DNA of 64,000 bases. It comes from Lycorma delicatula. Taxonomy: Eukaryota; Arthropoda; Insecta; Hemiptera; Fulgoridae. Below, piece after piece: positions 10,730-22,339 of the stretch. The notes under the pieces were generated by a model. It had not been told where the DNA came from. It saw only the letters and a program-made list of their open reading frames with translations, and ran no database searches. The number at the start of each line of letters is the position of its first letter. The stretch's first letter is position 1. Made by a program: the position numbers and the translations under genes. The DNA lies in the NCBI RefSeq assembly GCF_047948215.1, contig NC_134464.1, positions 31,743,020-31,807,019 of the forward strand, given 5' to 3'.

Positions 10730-11150
10730 TTTACTCCTTTACATCCTTTTCTATATAATTAATATTAGTTCAACATATTCCTTAAACAACCTCAAAAAAA
10801 AAAAATAACCTTAATGTACCTTTATTTAATTTACAATAAAAACTTACTTTTTTAATTTACCTTTATTTCTGATTTAATTTTTAATCCGTAATATATTATG
10901 ATATGACTAATAACATCTGATTATTTTTATAAATATTTATCAGAAACTTCTCTGATTTAAAATATTCCTTAAAATTTCAGTATTTAAAACTTCATCAATC
11001 CTTCAAATTTCAAAACTAAGAATTCAGATTTTCAACATTCTTTGGCTACATATTTCAAAACCTTTTAATTTTTTCTTTCTGGCTTTTTACTGTCTATGGT
11101 TCACTACTGTGTAACATTGTTTTGAAATATTTAAAAAAATTGAATTTTTT
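10730..11150 (-). pseudogene. LINE C-terminal remnant
   Basis: Read on the minus strand, short blocks resemble the post-RT region of the LINE at 54.6-56.3 kb: KKLKGFEI followed by QRMLKI, and then an IDEVL-like block. All three frames are needed and stops are frequent. An old copy; the limits are uncertain. Confidence 0.4.
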
Positions 11151-11159
11151 ATCCAATGA

Positions 11160-12230
11160 AGTATTAACACATGACATATAAAAATGATTTAAATCACTCG
11201 CACTCCACAACATGAACATCAAAGATCTTTCAAAACATTAATCCAGATACTAGCATTATATCCAGTGGTAAAATAAAACCAGTAGCAGCCTTTCAGCTCA
11301 GAAACAGGTAAACTTTTAAAACTTTCATGTTAAAGTAAATAAATAAATCAATAATAATAACTTCTAAAAATATATATTTAAAAATAACACAAGTGAATTT
11401 ATTTTCTGCATAAAAGTTTTCCTTTCCTGTAATTTTCTGCTTTTTATATCTTTCTAAGAAACTTTATCTTTTCAAATTTTACAGTCTATAAAACAAACTT
11501 TCAATTTTTGATGTGTAAAATTTTCTGTTAATCATTATCTCATAGTGCATTCTGTATACTTGTTATTCAGTTATTATTACTTTTATTTTATTCTTACTAA
11601 TTTTTCTTTCTTTTTTTAATTTCTCTACAAGTATAAAAAGGAAAAGAACCAAAAAAAGTAAAAAGAACCCATGCTGAGATGCTCAGGTTGATATCCCAAT
11701 CAAAAACCAATTCTCTCTTCTTGATTCATTACTTTCTGTAAGATTTGTTTTTCTTATGAAAGAAAATAAAATTATAAAGTTGCACTTATAATAGTCAAAA
11801 GATTATTGTTTACATATTTCAGTTTTCTGTAAAATGATGAAAGTTGTATTTCGGTTCATCTTAAAAAATGTACTTGAAAAGAAGTAATTAGTTAACATAT
11901 TTCTGCATTCAAAGTTAACTTGGTTGTAAAATAAGTTGAATAAAATATTATTATCTCTATAAAAAATTTATTAAAACATACAATCTGAATATAATTACAA
12001 ATATACATAATGAATTAATACTGCATGTCGATGAAATGATCTCTTGAAAGTTATATCATTATTCTTATAAATTACTGTAATTAAACAACTAAAATGGTAG
12101 TTTTATTAGAAAGTAACTGAGGAGCACTCACTTTAAACAAGTACTATTTTAGCATTCATTATTGATGCCAACATGTGCCATGTAATCTTATTATACGCTA
12201 CATAAAATTAGTGATTAAAATCAATTCAAT
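11160..12230. other. AT-rich intron sequence, nothing recognised
   Basis: No exon, reading frame or repeat match was recognised in this stretch. Confidence 0.5.
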
Positions 12231-13510
12231 CTTGTTAAAGTTACATATTTGTTACATTTTTTCCATTCCTTTCTATTATGTGCTAATATTTTAACCTAAA
12301 TATTTATTATATCCTTCATCCTCCATTAATAGTTTTATTTATTCCAATTGTCTTTTTCTTTCTGTTGTTTTTATACTCTATTAATGCTGCTATTAACAGA
12401 TTAATTAAACTCTGTCTTAACATTTGGCCCACCAACCTAGTTTGTATCTTAACAAGATTTAATTGCAAACTTCTCAGCTTTCCTAATCTTCATAAGCTTT
12501 CTTTAAGTTGAATTTTATTGACCCATCCTAGTTTCAATATTCTTCACATTATTAAAGGCTCTAGGTCTTTTCCTTTTCTGTTTTTTCTACATTTCACAAC
12601 CTTAAAAAACTAGATTCTGCACAATATTTTAAAGAATTTTTCTTATTTTGTATAAAGTTTGTGTTAATCTATTTTACGGTGTATCTTACTTCATCACTTT
12701 GTAATTTTACTATCAAGATAAAAAAATTTTGTGACATCTGATCTATTGTGCTTTCTCTATTTTATTATTTAATTCCTTATTAACTTCCGCTCTCTCAAAG
12801 TTTATTACTTTTGTTTAAGTCTTATTTATTTTTAAACTGATATTCTCTTCTTGCATTATTAAATCTGTGCCAGTCAGTATGTTTTCTAACTTGAATTAAT
12901 TTTTTGCCCAAAAAACTATCCTATCAATAAATCTTAGTATTCCTACTTTCTCATCCATTGAGAGAGTAGAAATATCTACTCTTTAATAATCTTAATTGTG
13001 GAAAAGCAGGAACGCCAACTGACTGTTTGGATTATTTTGTATTATGTCAACTCAGACATACTATTATTTTGCTTCTAATAATGTACCTTTCGTACAATTT
13101 AAGGAATCAAATGCAGTTTTGTTATATTTACTTCTCTTGTAAGGTTACTGAATTCACGAACTGCTCCAGGAATTTTGTAAAACATTTTTCATTCAAAAAT
13201 CATTTTTTCAAACATTTTTTCAATTCCTTTTTTATATTTGCATAATAGTTGAAAAGCAATAAGGGTAGAATTTATTTTTGTCTTACTTCTTTCTAAATGA
13301 ACATATGTCTTTCTTCATCTTCTATCTTATAACAACCACAATGATTTTAATACAGACTGTAAATAATTCTTCTTTTATTACATTTAAGAAATTATGAACA
13401 AAGTCCATAATTTCTTAAAGTGTTAAATATTTTATTTCATTATATATTAACAAAAGTCTTCTCCAGATCTACATATGCCATGTTGGTAGGTTTATTCTAA
13501 TTAAGCATAA
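12230..13510 (-). pseudogene. LINE reverse-transcriptase remnant
   Basis: On the minus strand the order of blocks follows a non-LTR reverse transcriptase. Near 13480-13450 there is YVDLEKTF, near the next 100 bp a NYGL...IIYSLY stretch, then a KEVRQK...LPLLLF block equivalent to the RQGC-LSP motif. Near 12900-12800 an ENISLKINK block corresponds to the YRMKINKNK region. Towards 12500-12250 there are LEPLIM, RILKLGWVNKI, a LVKIQTRLVGQMLR block and later C-terminal residues. The catalytic FADD box is not preserved. It is the same broad family as the LINE at 54.6 kb but much older. Confidence 0.65.
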
Positions 13511-13689
13511 TTTTTTAATTTAGTCTGAGGGTAAGAACTGTAAATAAACCAGAGTAAATAATGATCTTGGAATTAATCTTACTTATGGGTGATGATAATT
13601 TTATAAGTTTAAGGGATAGATCCATTCTTTATTTAACTAACATGTTGCAATCTGTTCAACTAGTGAACAATAAGCAACCCCTCCACGGT

Positions 13690-13948
13690 CCAATGAAATG
13701 AAGATGATATGTATGACATGTAAATGAAGTGTAGTCTTACACAGATTCAGGCTTACGATTCCTGAGATATGTGGTTAATTAAACCCTAACCATTAGAGTA
13801 CACTGGTATCCATTGTCTAGTATTCAAATCCATATAAAAGCAACTAACTTTAACTAGGATCTGAACCTCAGATCCTTCAACTTTGAAAATCAGCTCTTAA
13901 ACAACTGATTTGTGACGAGGAGTTAATCACTAGACCAGCTTGGTGGGC
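13690..13948 (-). mobile_element. tRNA-derived SINE family A, copy 1
   Basis: This copy matches four others by the ordered blocks 'tgtaaatgaagtgtagtc', 'ttcctgagatatgtggttaa', 'tagtattcaaatcca' and an 'aatcagct..' plus 'taatcactagacca' head. On the minus strand the tRNA-like head lies at about 13948-13850. It is diverged, with an internal shift in the head region. Confidence 0.8.
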
Positions 13949-13949
13949 A

Positions 13950-15220
13950 AGTATTCATTACACAAAAGCAACTACAGAGATAAGATTTTTCAGAGGTAAA
14001 AAGCAAGAACTGATTTTTAAATAATTACAGGAATTTTAAATTATTTTTGCATAAAAAATAAAAATTGAGGATGAGTAGGAGTGCCCACAGGTAAGTATGG
14101 GTTATTTTTTACTGTCAACTTAGACATCATTATTTTGCCTTTATATATATATATATATGATGATGATGTATGAGTGTGTCACTTAGTGTGATTAATCTTG
14201 GGGAGGAGCAGGTTTAATGAGGCAGATCCCTTATTTGAAGAACTTGGGATCCCTACATTAATATGTTTATATATTTATTTTATATGTTTATAAGTACTGA
14301 AAATCTGTTATACTAGAAATGATAATTATACAGATCTTTATAGTTGTGTCCATGAACTTCTTTGTGATGTCGATACATATGTTCTGTCCAATCAAGTTTT
14401 GCAATCTTTAAGAGATCATTTGTCTAAATGACATTGAAAGCTTTTAATAGTGTACCTGATGATACTAAAATAAGAGTTGATTAGACATATTTAAAGGTAA
14501 AGGTAAGGTATATTTTTGACTCTGTGGACTTCATGGTGTTGAGGTTTTATTGTTTTGAGTGTTCTTTAATTTTACAAATATGATAATATTTTTGGATGCC
14601 TAGGCTTAGAATATCTCATTACTTATGCTGTTTATAGCAAATTTAGTTTGGTTTTTCATTCTCACTAGTTTAAAACATGAATCAAACTGCTTAATATTTT
14701 ATTATTGTTACATAGAGTCTATTATTATCATTATTAATATTATATAAATGTAGTATGTATGGTCTAAATGTTATATCCTTTTCTGGGTCTATGCTGTCCT
14801 GATTTTAAAGTGTTATCAGGCACTAATAATATTCACTTATATTTTGTTCTATCTTTAATTAATACTCGATATTGATTGTTCCCACAGTACTTACTTGCCT
14901 TCTTTTTCATTTGTTTTTTTGTATACTTTTCCTTTATAAAGTTATTGTTAAAATAAAATCAATTGTTAATCCTCAAACAGTTTTTTCTAAGGGTACTAGT
15001 TTCCACATCAAGCTTTTATATTGAATGGGTATTCTGTTTATTTGATCAGTTATTTAAAATCAAAATTGATGAGACTTACTTTTAATTGTATTTATTTCAA
15101 TGTTTGAAATAAGTGCATTTAGTACTAATAATATTTTCATATATAGATTAAATTTATCTTAATAATGAAAATTGAAAACTTATTAAACTGTGAATATATA
15201 TATATATATATTAACATAAA
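13950..15220. other. AT-rich intron sequence with short (TA)n runs
   Basis: Nothing coding was recognised. (TA)n runs are at about 14143-14158 and 15194-15210. Confidence 0.5.
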
Positions 15221-15224
15221 ATGA

Positions 15225-15960
15225 CGATTCAACACCCAGCAAAAACTACTGAAGGCAAATGGAGTTTTGTATACATGTTCTTTTTATGGTGTAAATGCAA
15301 ACTATGAAAGGATTTTTGGAAATTCTGAGTTTAAAGTGTTAAAATGGATTTTGAAGTCCTTTTGAAACATGGCTATTTTTTAACAAATGAAGATATCAAC
15401 TTGATTTTTGGTGTGTGCAATATTCATGTAAATATAAAAAAAACAATTTCTTGAATTTTTGAAATTCAACCTTGAAGGGATGAAGAAAGGTAAAAAAAAA
15501 ACAATGAATGAAATTTTCCCCATTTCTGACTATACTAAATGAGATATTCACTAGATTGGGGTTGCAAATACTCTTCAGATAAACATCTAAAAACCATTTT
15601 CAGGTTTTTCTGAATTTAGATATTTTAAGAGGTGTGACGGTGTATGGTGAGGTGACTTAACCGACACAACCACTGTTACTGCCATATATGTATAATATGA
15701 CTGGCTGCATCTGCCTCCAGTTACTTGACTAAAAAACATAAAATAAAAGTAATTTAAAAAAAAAAAGAAGAGAAACAAAGTATGATCACTTCCTAGTAGT
15801 GTTTATTGGGTAACGATAAAGACCTGGCAAAATACATTTTTACCTATACTTCTTATGGGTAACCAGTTATAACTAATATTTTTAAGAAGGAGGCCGTCTG
15901 TTTTGAAACCCACATTCTTAGATCACTCAAAGTTTCGGGTCCTGTACTGACCAAACTGTT
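15225..15960 (+). repeat. Repeat R1, copy 1
   Basis: This 0.74-kb block is collinear with 31420-32133. Shared landmarks are 'cccagcaaaaa', 'gatatcaacttgattttt', 'gagatattcactagattgg', 'aaatactcttcagata', 'gtgtttattgggtaac', 'ggtaaccagttataa' and 'tttcgggtcctgtactgacc'. No obvious terminal repeats or protein. The two copies differ by many substitutions and small indels, so they are old. Confidence 0.8.
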
Positions 15961-16029
15961 GCTCTAAAGAAATTACAATATAATAATATTTTTTGTAAAT
16001 TGAACAGGCTTTGGTTTTTATTTATCATT

Positions 16030-16200
16030 GTTATTCTCACAAGCATGAGTTTAATGAACACAGCGGTGTCCAAAGGGTAGGGCCCTCTGGCTAGACAGGA
16101 AGGGCTAGTGAAGTGAGCTCTGACTGGCTAAACATCCTCTGACAAGATGGGAGACACAATTAACCAGATAACATGAGTGAAGCTGCAACGGTTCTGCTAC
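16030..16200. other. GC-richer unrecognised block
   Basis: A short stretch with higher GC than its surroundings lies between repeat R1 and the long (TA)n tract. It has stops in all frames that I checked and no recognised motif. Confidence 0.3.
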
Positions 16201-16202
16201 TA

Positions 16203-16261
<59 letters not shown>

Positions 16262-16277
16262 GAAGTACATATATGTA

Positions 16278-16315
<38 letters not shown>
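16203..16315. repeat. Double (TA)n tract with central dyad
   Basis: Two long TA runs (about 16203-16259 and 16280-16313) flank the dyad 'aagtacatatatgtactt' at about 16264-16281. The whole is self-complementary and could form a long cruciform or hairpin. Confidence 0.85.
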
Positions 16316-16318
<3 letters not shown>

Positions 16319-16319
16319 T

Positions 16320-17040
16320 ATTATTATATATTAAGTTATTTTAATGAAAATATAATAAAAAAGTATATAGAATTAGGTTTAATGACTATTATGAACCATT
16401 TAACATTTAGGATAAAAGTACTTCTAATATTGTTATCTTGATATAAATATAATATTAAATGTATAAAAAATAATATATGCATATTTTCCTGATTATATTT
16501 AACCCTAATATCTGTTAAAGAGGGATTACCCCACTTCCTTGTCTATAAGAATTTAATAACATTAATGCACTATGTAAGTATACAAATCACTATACCAAAT
16601 TTCATAATTACACTTTCACATGTTCCAGAGATATTAAGTAAAATAAATACTGACACACATACCCACACATCTTCGTTGTGTATATATGATTACAGAATTA
16701 TATCATAGGACATTTTTCACCTTATTTTGTTCAAGGAACCTCAAAATACTAAAAGTACAAAAAAAACAGAATAACCTAAATTTCTACCCACCATAGAATA
16801 ATATTTTATTACTATAAACTAAACTGAATTGTACTTGAATATTTTGTGATAAGAACAATATTGTACGTTGCTCACATTATTCTAAATAAGAGAAGTTTCA
16901 ATGTACATTTTAGTTAGTAATATTCAATTATACTTATGGTTCTATTTGTTGGTTTGTACAAGCATACTAGTAACAGAAAATCTCTGTTGGTCACAGTAGA
17001 AAAAATATGATAATTTGGAGGTAGAGGTAAAGGAAACACT
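16320..17040. other. AT-rich intron sequence, nothing recognised
   Basis: No exon or repeat match seen. Confidence 0.5.
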
Positions 17041-17044
17041 GAAT

Positions 17045-17130
17045 TTCATAGTGGAGTAATAGCCTCTCTACCTTTCATTCGGAAGGTTCTGGGTTCAAAT
17101 CCTAATCAGACTTGATATTTTTCATATTCC
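17045..17130 (+). mobile_element. tRNA-derived SINE family B, copy 2
   Basis: This copy has an exact RNA polymerase III box B, GGTTCAAATCC at 17092-17102, preceded by 'gtggagtaatagcctctc' and followed by 'atttttcatattcc'. The upstream box-A position is degenerate. It is the clearest indication that family B is tRNA-derived. Confidence 0.6.
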
Positions 17131-18029
17131 TGAAATTTTATTTCTTATCAAAAAAAAATTGGAAATAACTATATAATGGGAGTAACACATTATACATACT
17201 CTTAATGTAGTAGATTTATAAATTACCTTTGGGACTAAATAAATATAAAAATTGATAAAAAGTGTGTATGTAAAAAAAAAGAATACAGAAATAAGTTTTT
17301 TAAGTTTGCTGGAAATTTTCTGAGTTAAACATTGCTGAAGGGAATGAATAAATGTCTTGTAACTTAGGTGTACTCTAGAATTTTAACAAACTTATTTTAT
17401 ATATAATAAAAGTTACAGACTCAAAATCGTTAAAAAAAATCTGATGTGGACACTACTTTACTTTCTTGTGTAAATATTAAATTACATTTACACATTTTTA
17501 AAAGTACCTAAAAGTATTTACCTAATAACTTATGATTTTTTTCTTATTGTTATTATTAAATTATTTATTGTAAATTCTTTTTTACAATCAGAGATTAATA
17601 AATCAATATATTTAAATTTAAAAAAAGGAAAATGAAAAAAGGAAAATAAGAAGAAAATGTTGCAAACCAAAAAAATAAACGGGAATAAAATGTTACAAAG
17701 AAAAAAAGAATAAAAAGATTAAAAGTAGATGATAGATATAAAGGGGAAGAAAACGTTAAGACCAAGGGAAGAATAAAAAGATTAAGAGAGGATGATGAAT
17801 ATAGAAAGAGAAAATTTGAAAACTAGAGAACATGTACACAAAATAAGACCAGAAGAATTATATCAAATCAAAGAACGATTAAATGATTGGCAACAAAAAA
17901 CAAATAAATGAAATGATGATCAACTTCGACTTAGGGAGAATATTGTCCGACAATATCTGAGGAGTAATGACCTAAAAGATAAGAATTTTTTGCAATTTAT
18001 TAAAGATCGGGCATGTATGCCTCAGTATA

Positions 18030-19311
18030 CGAGGTGTGTGAGAAAAGTAATGAGACTGACTTTTTACTTACCAAAGTTTTTATTTTTTCAAACAACAATA
18101 TTATCCCCTTCAAAGTAGTTCCCTTGGGCAGCTACACACCGGCAGAGACGTTGTTCCCACTCCTGGTAGCAGTGCTGGAAGGCTTCAACTGGTAGGGCTT
18201 TTAACTGGTCGGTCACAGTCTTTTGAATGTTCTTCAGAGTTCCAAAATGACGTCCTTTTAAGACATGTTTCAATTTCGGGAAAAGGAAAAAGTCACAAGG
18301 ACTCAAATCAGGTGAATAGGGGGGGGGGGTTGAGGAACCGTAGGAATGCGTTTTGAGGTCAAAAATTCCGTGATGGAAATGGCCGTGTGACACGGGGCAT
18401 TGTCATGATGAAGCATCCACTTGTCTGCAATGTCTGGTCTCAAGTGAATCACTCTTTTCCTGAGCCTTTCAAGGACACCTTTGTAAAACACTTGGTTGGC
18501 AGTTTGTTCTGGAGGTTTGGCAGATACCAAAGAAAAGCAAATCACCCTACTGTCAAAAAAGCAAATCAGCATGGTTTTGATTTTGATTTGCTCATTCGAT
18601 ATTTTTTCCGTCTAGGAGATGACGGAGTGGGCCACTCTTCGCTTTGCCGCTTTGTTTCAGGATCGTACTCAAATATCCAGGATTCATCACCTGTGATCAC
18701 ACGATTGAAGAATTCTTGGACATTGTCAATCCTCTCAAGAACATCAACGCACGTTTCTTTGATTGTCCTTCTGTTCCGTTGTGAGGTTTTTCGGCACCAA
18801 TTTCGCATGTCCAAATCGTCTCAAAATTTGATGTGTGGTGAAAGTATTTAAATTTAACTGTTCACTCATCATCCTTATTGTTAAACGACGGTCTGATCTC
18901 ACAAGAACCCTCACATGCTCAACTTTTTCATCAGATTTTGAAGTTGAAGGTCTCCCTGAGCGAGGTTGAAGTTCAACGTGTTCTTGGCCTTCCAAAAATG
19001 ATTTGTGCCAACGGAAAACTTGTGCTCTTGATAAGCAATGTTCCCCATAAGCCTGTTTCAACTTTTTAAAGTTCACACTCGTGGATTCCCCAAGTTTAAC
19101 ACAAAACTTGATTGCACAACGTTGCTATACACAACATAAAACAAAAACACAACTTCACTGATGACGCTGTCAAAAGTAATGTGTTGGCTGAACAGAGTTG
19201 AAACTCATACTAAGCATTTGGAAGGGAACCGGTCTAGCATAGACCGGTAGACACAGCATTGCCAGATTGCTTGCAGTGTTACCAATCTCATTACTTTTCT
19301 CACACATCTCG
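18030..19311 (-). mobile_element. Mariner-1, complete 1,282-bp element
   Basis: Terminal inverted repeats are near perfect over about 26 bp: 'cgaggtgtgtgagaaaagta' at the left end and the complement of 'tacttttctcacacatctcg' at the right. The element is bordered on both sides by the dinucleotide TA (18028-18029 and 19312-19313), the mariner target duplication. Length and transposase fit the DD34D mariner group. Both ends are intact while the gene is broken. Confidence 0.95.
18088..19127 (-). pseudogene. Mariner-1 DD34D transposase, frameshifted
   Basis: The minus-strand frames together cover a whole mariner transposase. The N-terminal helix-turn-helix part includes QRCAIKFCVKLGES and AYGEHCLSRAQVFRWHKSF. 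The catalytic part has GDESWIFEYDPETKRQS (first Asp), HHDNAPCHTA (second Asp) and PYSPDLSPCDFFLFPKLK (third Asp). The C-terminus ends in a GNYFEGDN-type tail. The expected initiator Met is replaced by a stop codon just before QRC. Frame changes occur around 18750-18810, 18560 and at an 11-C run (minus strand) at about 18319-18329. With six Cs in that run the second and third aspartates would be 34 residues apart. Mariner transposase cuts and pastes the element at TA; this copy cannot make it. Confidence 0.93.
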
Positions 19312-20169
19312 TATGTTCTTGTGAGGATTTATTTTCCAGTCACTCTGTAGTTAACTTTAATGTAGATAAAATTAATATAAACTGAAATTCCAGAATAATT
19401 AAATAAAATTGAACAGAAATTAAAATAGAAAATCCAAAAATAATGCAATTCTAAATTATAATTTTTAATTGCTATTAAATGTTTCACCAAATCTATATTA
19501 CATATATATATATGTGTAAGATCTATTAAATTAGAAACTCTACACAAATTTTTAAAAGTACATAAAATTTTATTTCACTAATAACTTCTAATTTTTTTCA
19601 TATTTTTTTATTGTTATTATTGAATAATTATTTATTGTAAATTTTTTTTGTCACAGGTTAATAATTATTAATAAACCAATAAAATCAGTTAAAAAAAAAA
19701 TAAAAGGCGATGAATTCTGATTTGAACCGATGGGCTTTCCCTTATAACATCCAAGAATTTCATTAACTAAACTTTTATTTGGCTACAACTCTATAACCAA
19801 TGAACATAAGTACCACTTATGATGAATCGTTGAAAAGCTCTCAATGAGAGGTTATTACTGCAATTAAGAAAGTCCACATCTTAACTTTTTTAATTTTGGG
19901 CTTTTTTGGACACTTTTGGTTCAGTCAATTGCAATCAAAAGGGGAGGTGCACAACTAGATGTTACAACGGTCCTAAATCCAAAATTTCAACATTCTATGG
20001 CTAATCGTTTTTGAATTATGCAAGTTACATATGTGCATACAGACATCTTGCCAAAACTAGTCACAATAGATTCAGGGATGATCAAAATGGATATTTCCAT
20101 TGAAATTTGAAAACTGAAATTTTTTGTGATCACAGTACTTCCTTTACTACAAACAAAAGAAGTTACGAA

Positions 20170-21110
20170 GAAGTAAAAATTACAAATAGTTGTATTTTTA
20201 ATAAAATTATTAACTTTCACAAAAATAAACAAACAAAAATGGAATAAATAAGCGTCATCATACAAATATTGAATTTAAAGTAAAAAAAATATATACACAT
20301 ATTTATATATACTGGAAGTAATCACTGTAACAATGATTTCTCTTAAATTAAAATGAATCATAAACAAATAAAAATAAAAACAAAAGAGATGGCTAGCCAG
20401 TTATATATGTATTCATTCATGTACGTACAATAGATGGAGTAGAATACTGCATAAAACAAGAGGTTGATGAGACAATAGACAGCTTGGCTTGGATAATAGG
20501 GAAAAAACAATTTACGTTATCTCAAATGACCACATTGCTTCCCCCCTTCAAAACTAGCAATAACAGGTTTTCAAAGTTAATTTTATCTATAAAATGCCAT
20601 TAACAAATATTTATTTTAGTTAATAATGTGTCTGTATATTGCATTAAACTACTAACGACAGATGTTTAACATGAAAAAACAAACAACACTAAAAATGTTT
20701 TGTATTCATTAATTTTTTTTACATTTAGTACATTCTCTTTTATCAAATGATCTAAAGTGATTAATGATTATTTCATAAAAGTTCTGGGAAATATATTCCT
20801 ATACCCATTACTTACAACCGCATTAGATAAATAACTTAACTCTTTTAAATTAAATTATGCAAATAAATCTTTTTTCTGGAAACCTAGTTGCTTAATTGAA
20901 TTAAAAAAACTTAGAACTGATATTGACCTATCTTTTTTAACAAAAGCCTTATAGATGGTTATTTTCCTAATAAACTAAAGTAATAAGCTAAAGTAAATAA
21001 GTAAATAAAGTAAATAAGCTAAAGTAATTTAATAAACTTTGCACTTGTTAATTATAAACCTATTCTGTTATTTATTTATTTTCTCAAACAGGAATCGGAT
21101 AATACTATAA
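20170..21110. other. AT-rich intron sequence, nothing recognised
   Basis: No coding or repeat match was recognised. Short repeated 'taagctaaagtaaataa' units occur near 20985-21030. Confidence 0.5.
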
Positions 21111-21114
21111 AAAA

Positions 21115-21200
21115 AATGCCACGCCTAATCAGAACTAAAAACTGGACCTTTCAGATGAAAGGCAGAGATACTACCATTTTGCCATGGAGATCAGTAGAGT
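21115..21200 (-). mobile_element. tRNA-derived SINE family B, copy 3
   Basis: It carries the family-B block order on the minus strand ('ccatggcaaaatggtagtat', 'ctctgcctttcatctgaaag', then 'gattaggcgtggcatt'). The box B is degraded. Confidence 0.5.
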
Positions 21201-22113
21201 GACAGATTATCAAATGGCAAATTATCACTGTACTCAGACTTTCGAAAAAGCTACTAAAAGTCTTCTTTTTTCTGAATTGTGAGATAATTTCTCTATTGGT
21301 ATCAGAAAGATGTTTAGAATTGAATTTTAATGGTGTAATTTTATTTCTGAAATTCTTGCAAATATTAACAAGTTATCTGTTCTATTCTAACTATCTAAAC
21401 TATTTCTTGAAATTGCAGTCATTTAATTTGGCTAACCATTTAATTTTGCTGCATATTTTTGGGAGTTTGGGTTTGGAATGGTTTCAATGATGTCTTTATA
21501 ACAGTTCATATATATATTTTTCTATTTCTTTTTATTTCACCTTTTAGTTTTAGTTATATTTTTTCCTTTTTACTATTAAAAAACAAATTATTAAATTTCT
21601 TTTTAATAAAAAAATAAATAAAATAAAATAAAATAAGTTTTTATTGACATTGCTAATGTATGTTGATGAGGCTGTTAAAAGAAATTTGGTATAGTATATT
21701 TATTTAAATTAAGGAAATATATTGTGAAATTTTAATAATTTTGTTTTTTGATAATCAGTCAAGAAGTAATGTTTACGTGGATTGCACCTTCTCTGTATGT
21801 ATGAGTTTAACTGATTTAAATGACAAGTAAGTTTTTTATTACAGATTACCATATCCAGATATATTGATTTTCATAAATCCAACAACTCATCTCAACGATA
21901 AAATAGATAGAATATTCATGATTTGAAGAAAGTAAAATAGTAGCCAGTAGATGCCATTATGTCCTAAACAGAATCACATTCAGGATAGAATGAACATTTT
22001 TTAAGCTCTAAGTGGGTATCTAATGAAAGTGCTTTAAAGGAAATGCTGAATATATTTATTATACTGCTTTATAACAAAGTTGCACATAAAAATGACAGTA
22101 AACTAAAAACAAA

Positions 22114-22150
<37 letters not shown>

Positions 22151-22152
<2 letters not shown>

Positions 22153-22237
22153 TATTAAAACTAAGCGCTTATTAAAAATTTTCCTAAGTAGTAGTTTCAT
22201 AAGGGTGAAGTCTTTGGTAACCTGATTTGCATAATTT

Positions 22238-22284
<47 letters not shown>

Positions 22285-22338
22285 CCTTATGAAACTATTA
22301 CTTAGGAAAATTATTAATAAGCGCTTAGTTTTAATAAC
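22151..22338. repeat. Long hairpin: 55-nt arms around a (TA)n loop
   Basis: The left arm 22151-22205 and right arm 22284-22338 are reverse complements with about two mismatches over 55 nt; each contains 'aactaagcgctta' and 'tttcctaagta' or the complement. The 78-nt loop includes a long (TA)n run (22241-22280). A second (TA)n run (about 22117-22144) lies just outside the left arm. Confidence 0.92.
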
Positions 22339-22339
22339 T

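Larger units (their letters stand above)
17440..20170. repeat. Repeat R3 region (MITE-like), interrupted by mariner-1
   Basis: Left part 17441-17630 matches 37450-37630 ('ctgatgtggacac', 'acaatcagag', 'taataaatcaatatattta') and resembles 19541-19700. Right part 19725-20160 matches 42025-42475. The family ends appear to be 'acttccttgtac' on the left (seen intact at 37474) and 'gtacaaggaagt' on the right (seen at 42463), i.e. a short terminal inverted repeat. The two R3 parts here are separated by a purine-rich 17620-17990 stretch and the mariner at 18030-19311. No protein is encoded by R3 itself. Confidence 0.65.

Noticed and set aside
18387..18851. Plus-strand 154-codon open frame
   Set aside because: It is the antisense of the mariner-1 transposase, which has the recognisable catalytic motifs on the minus strand.
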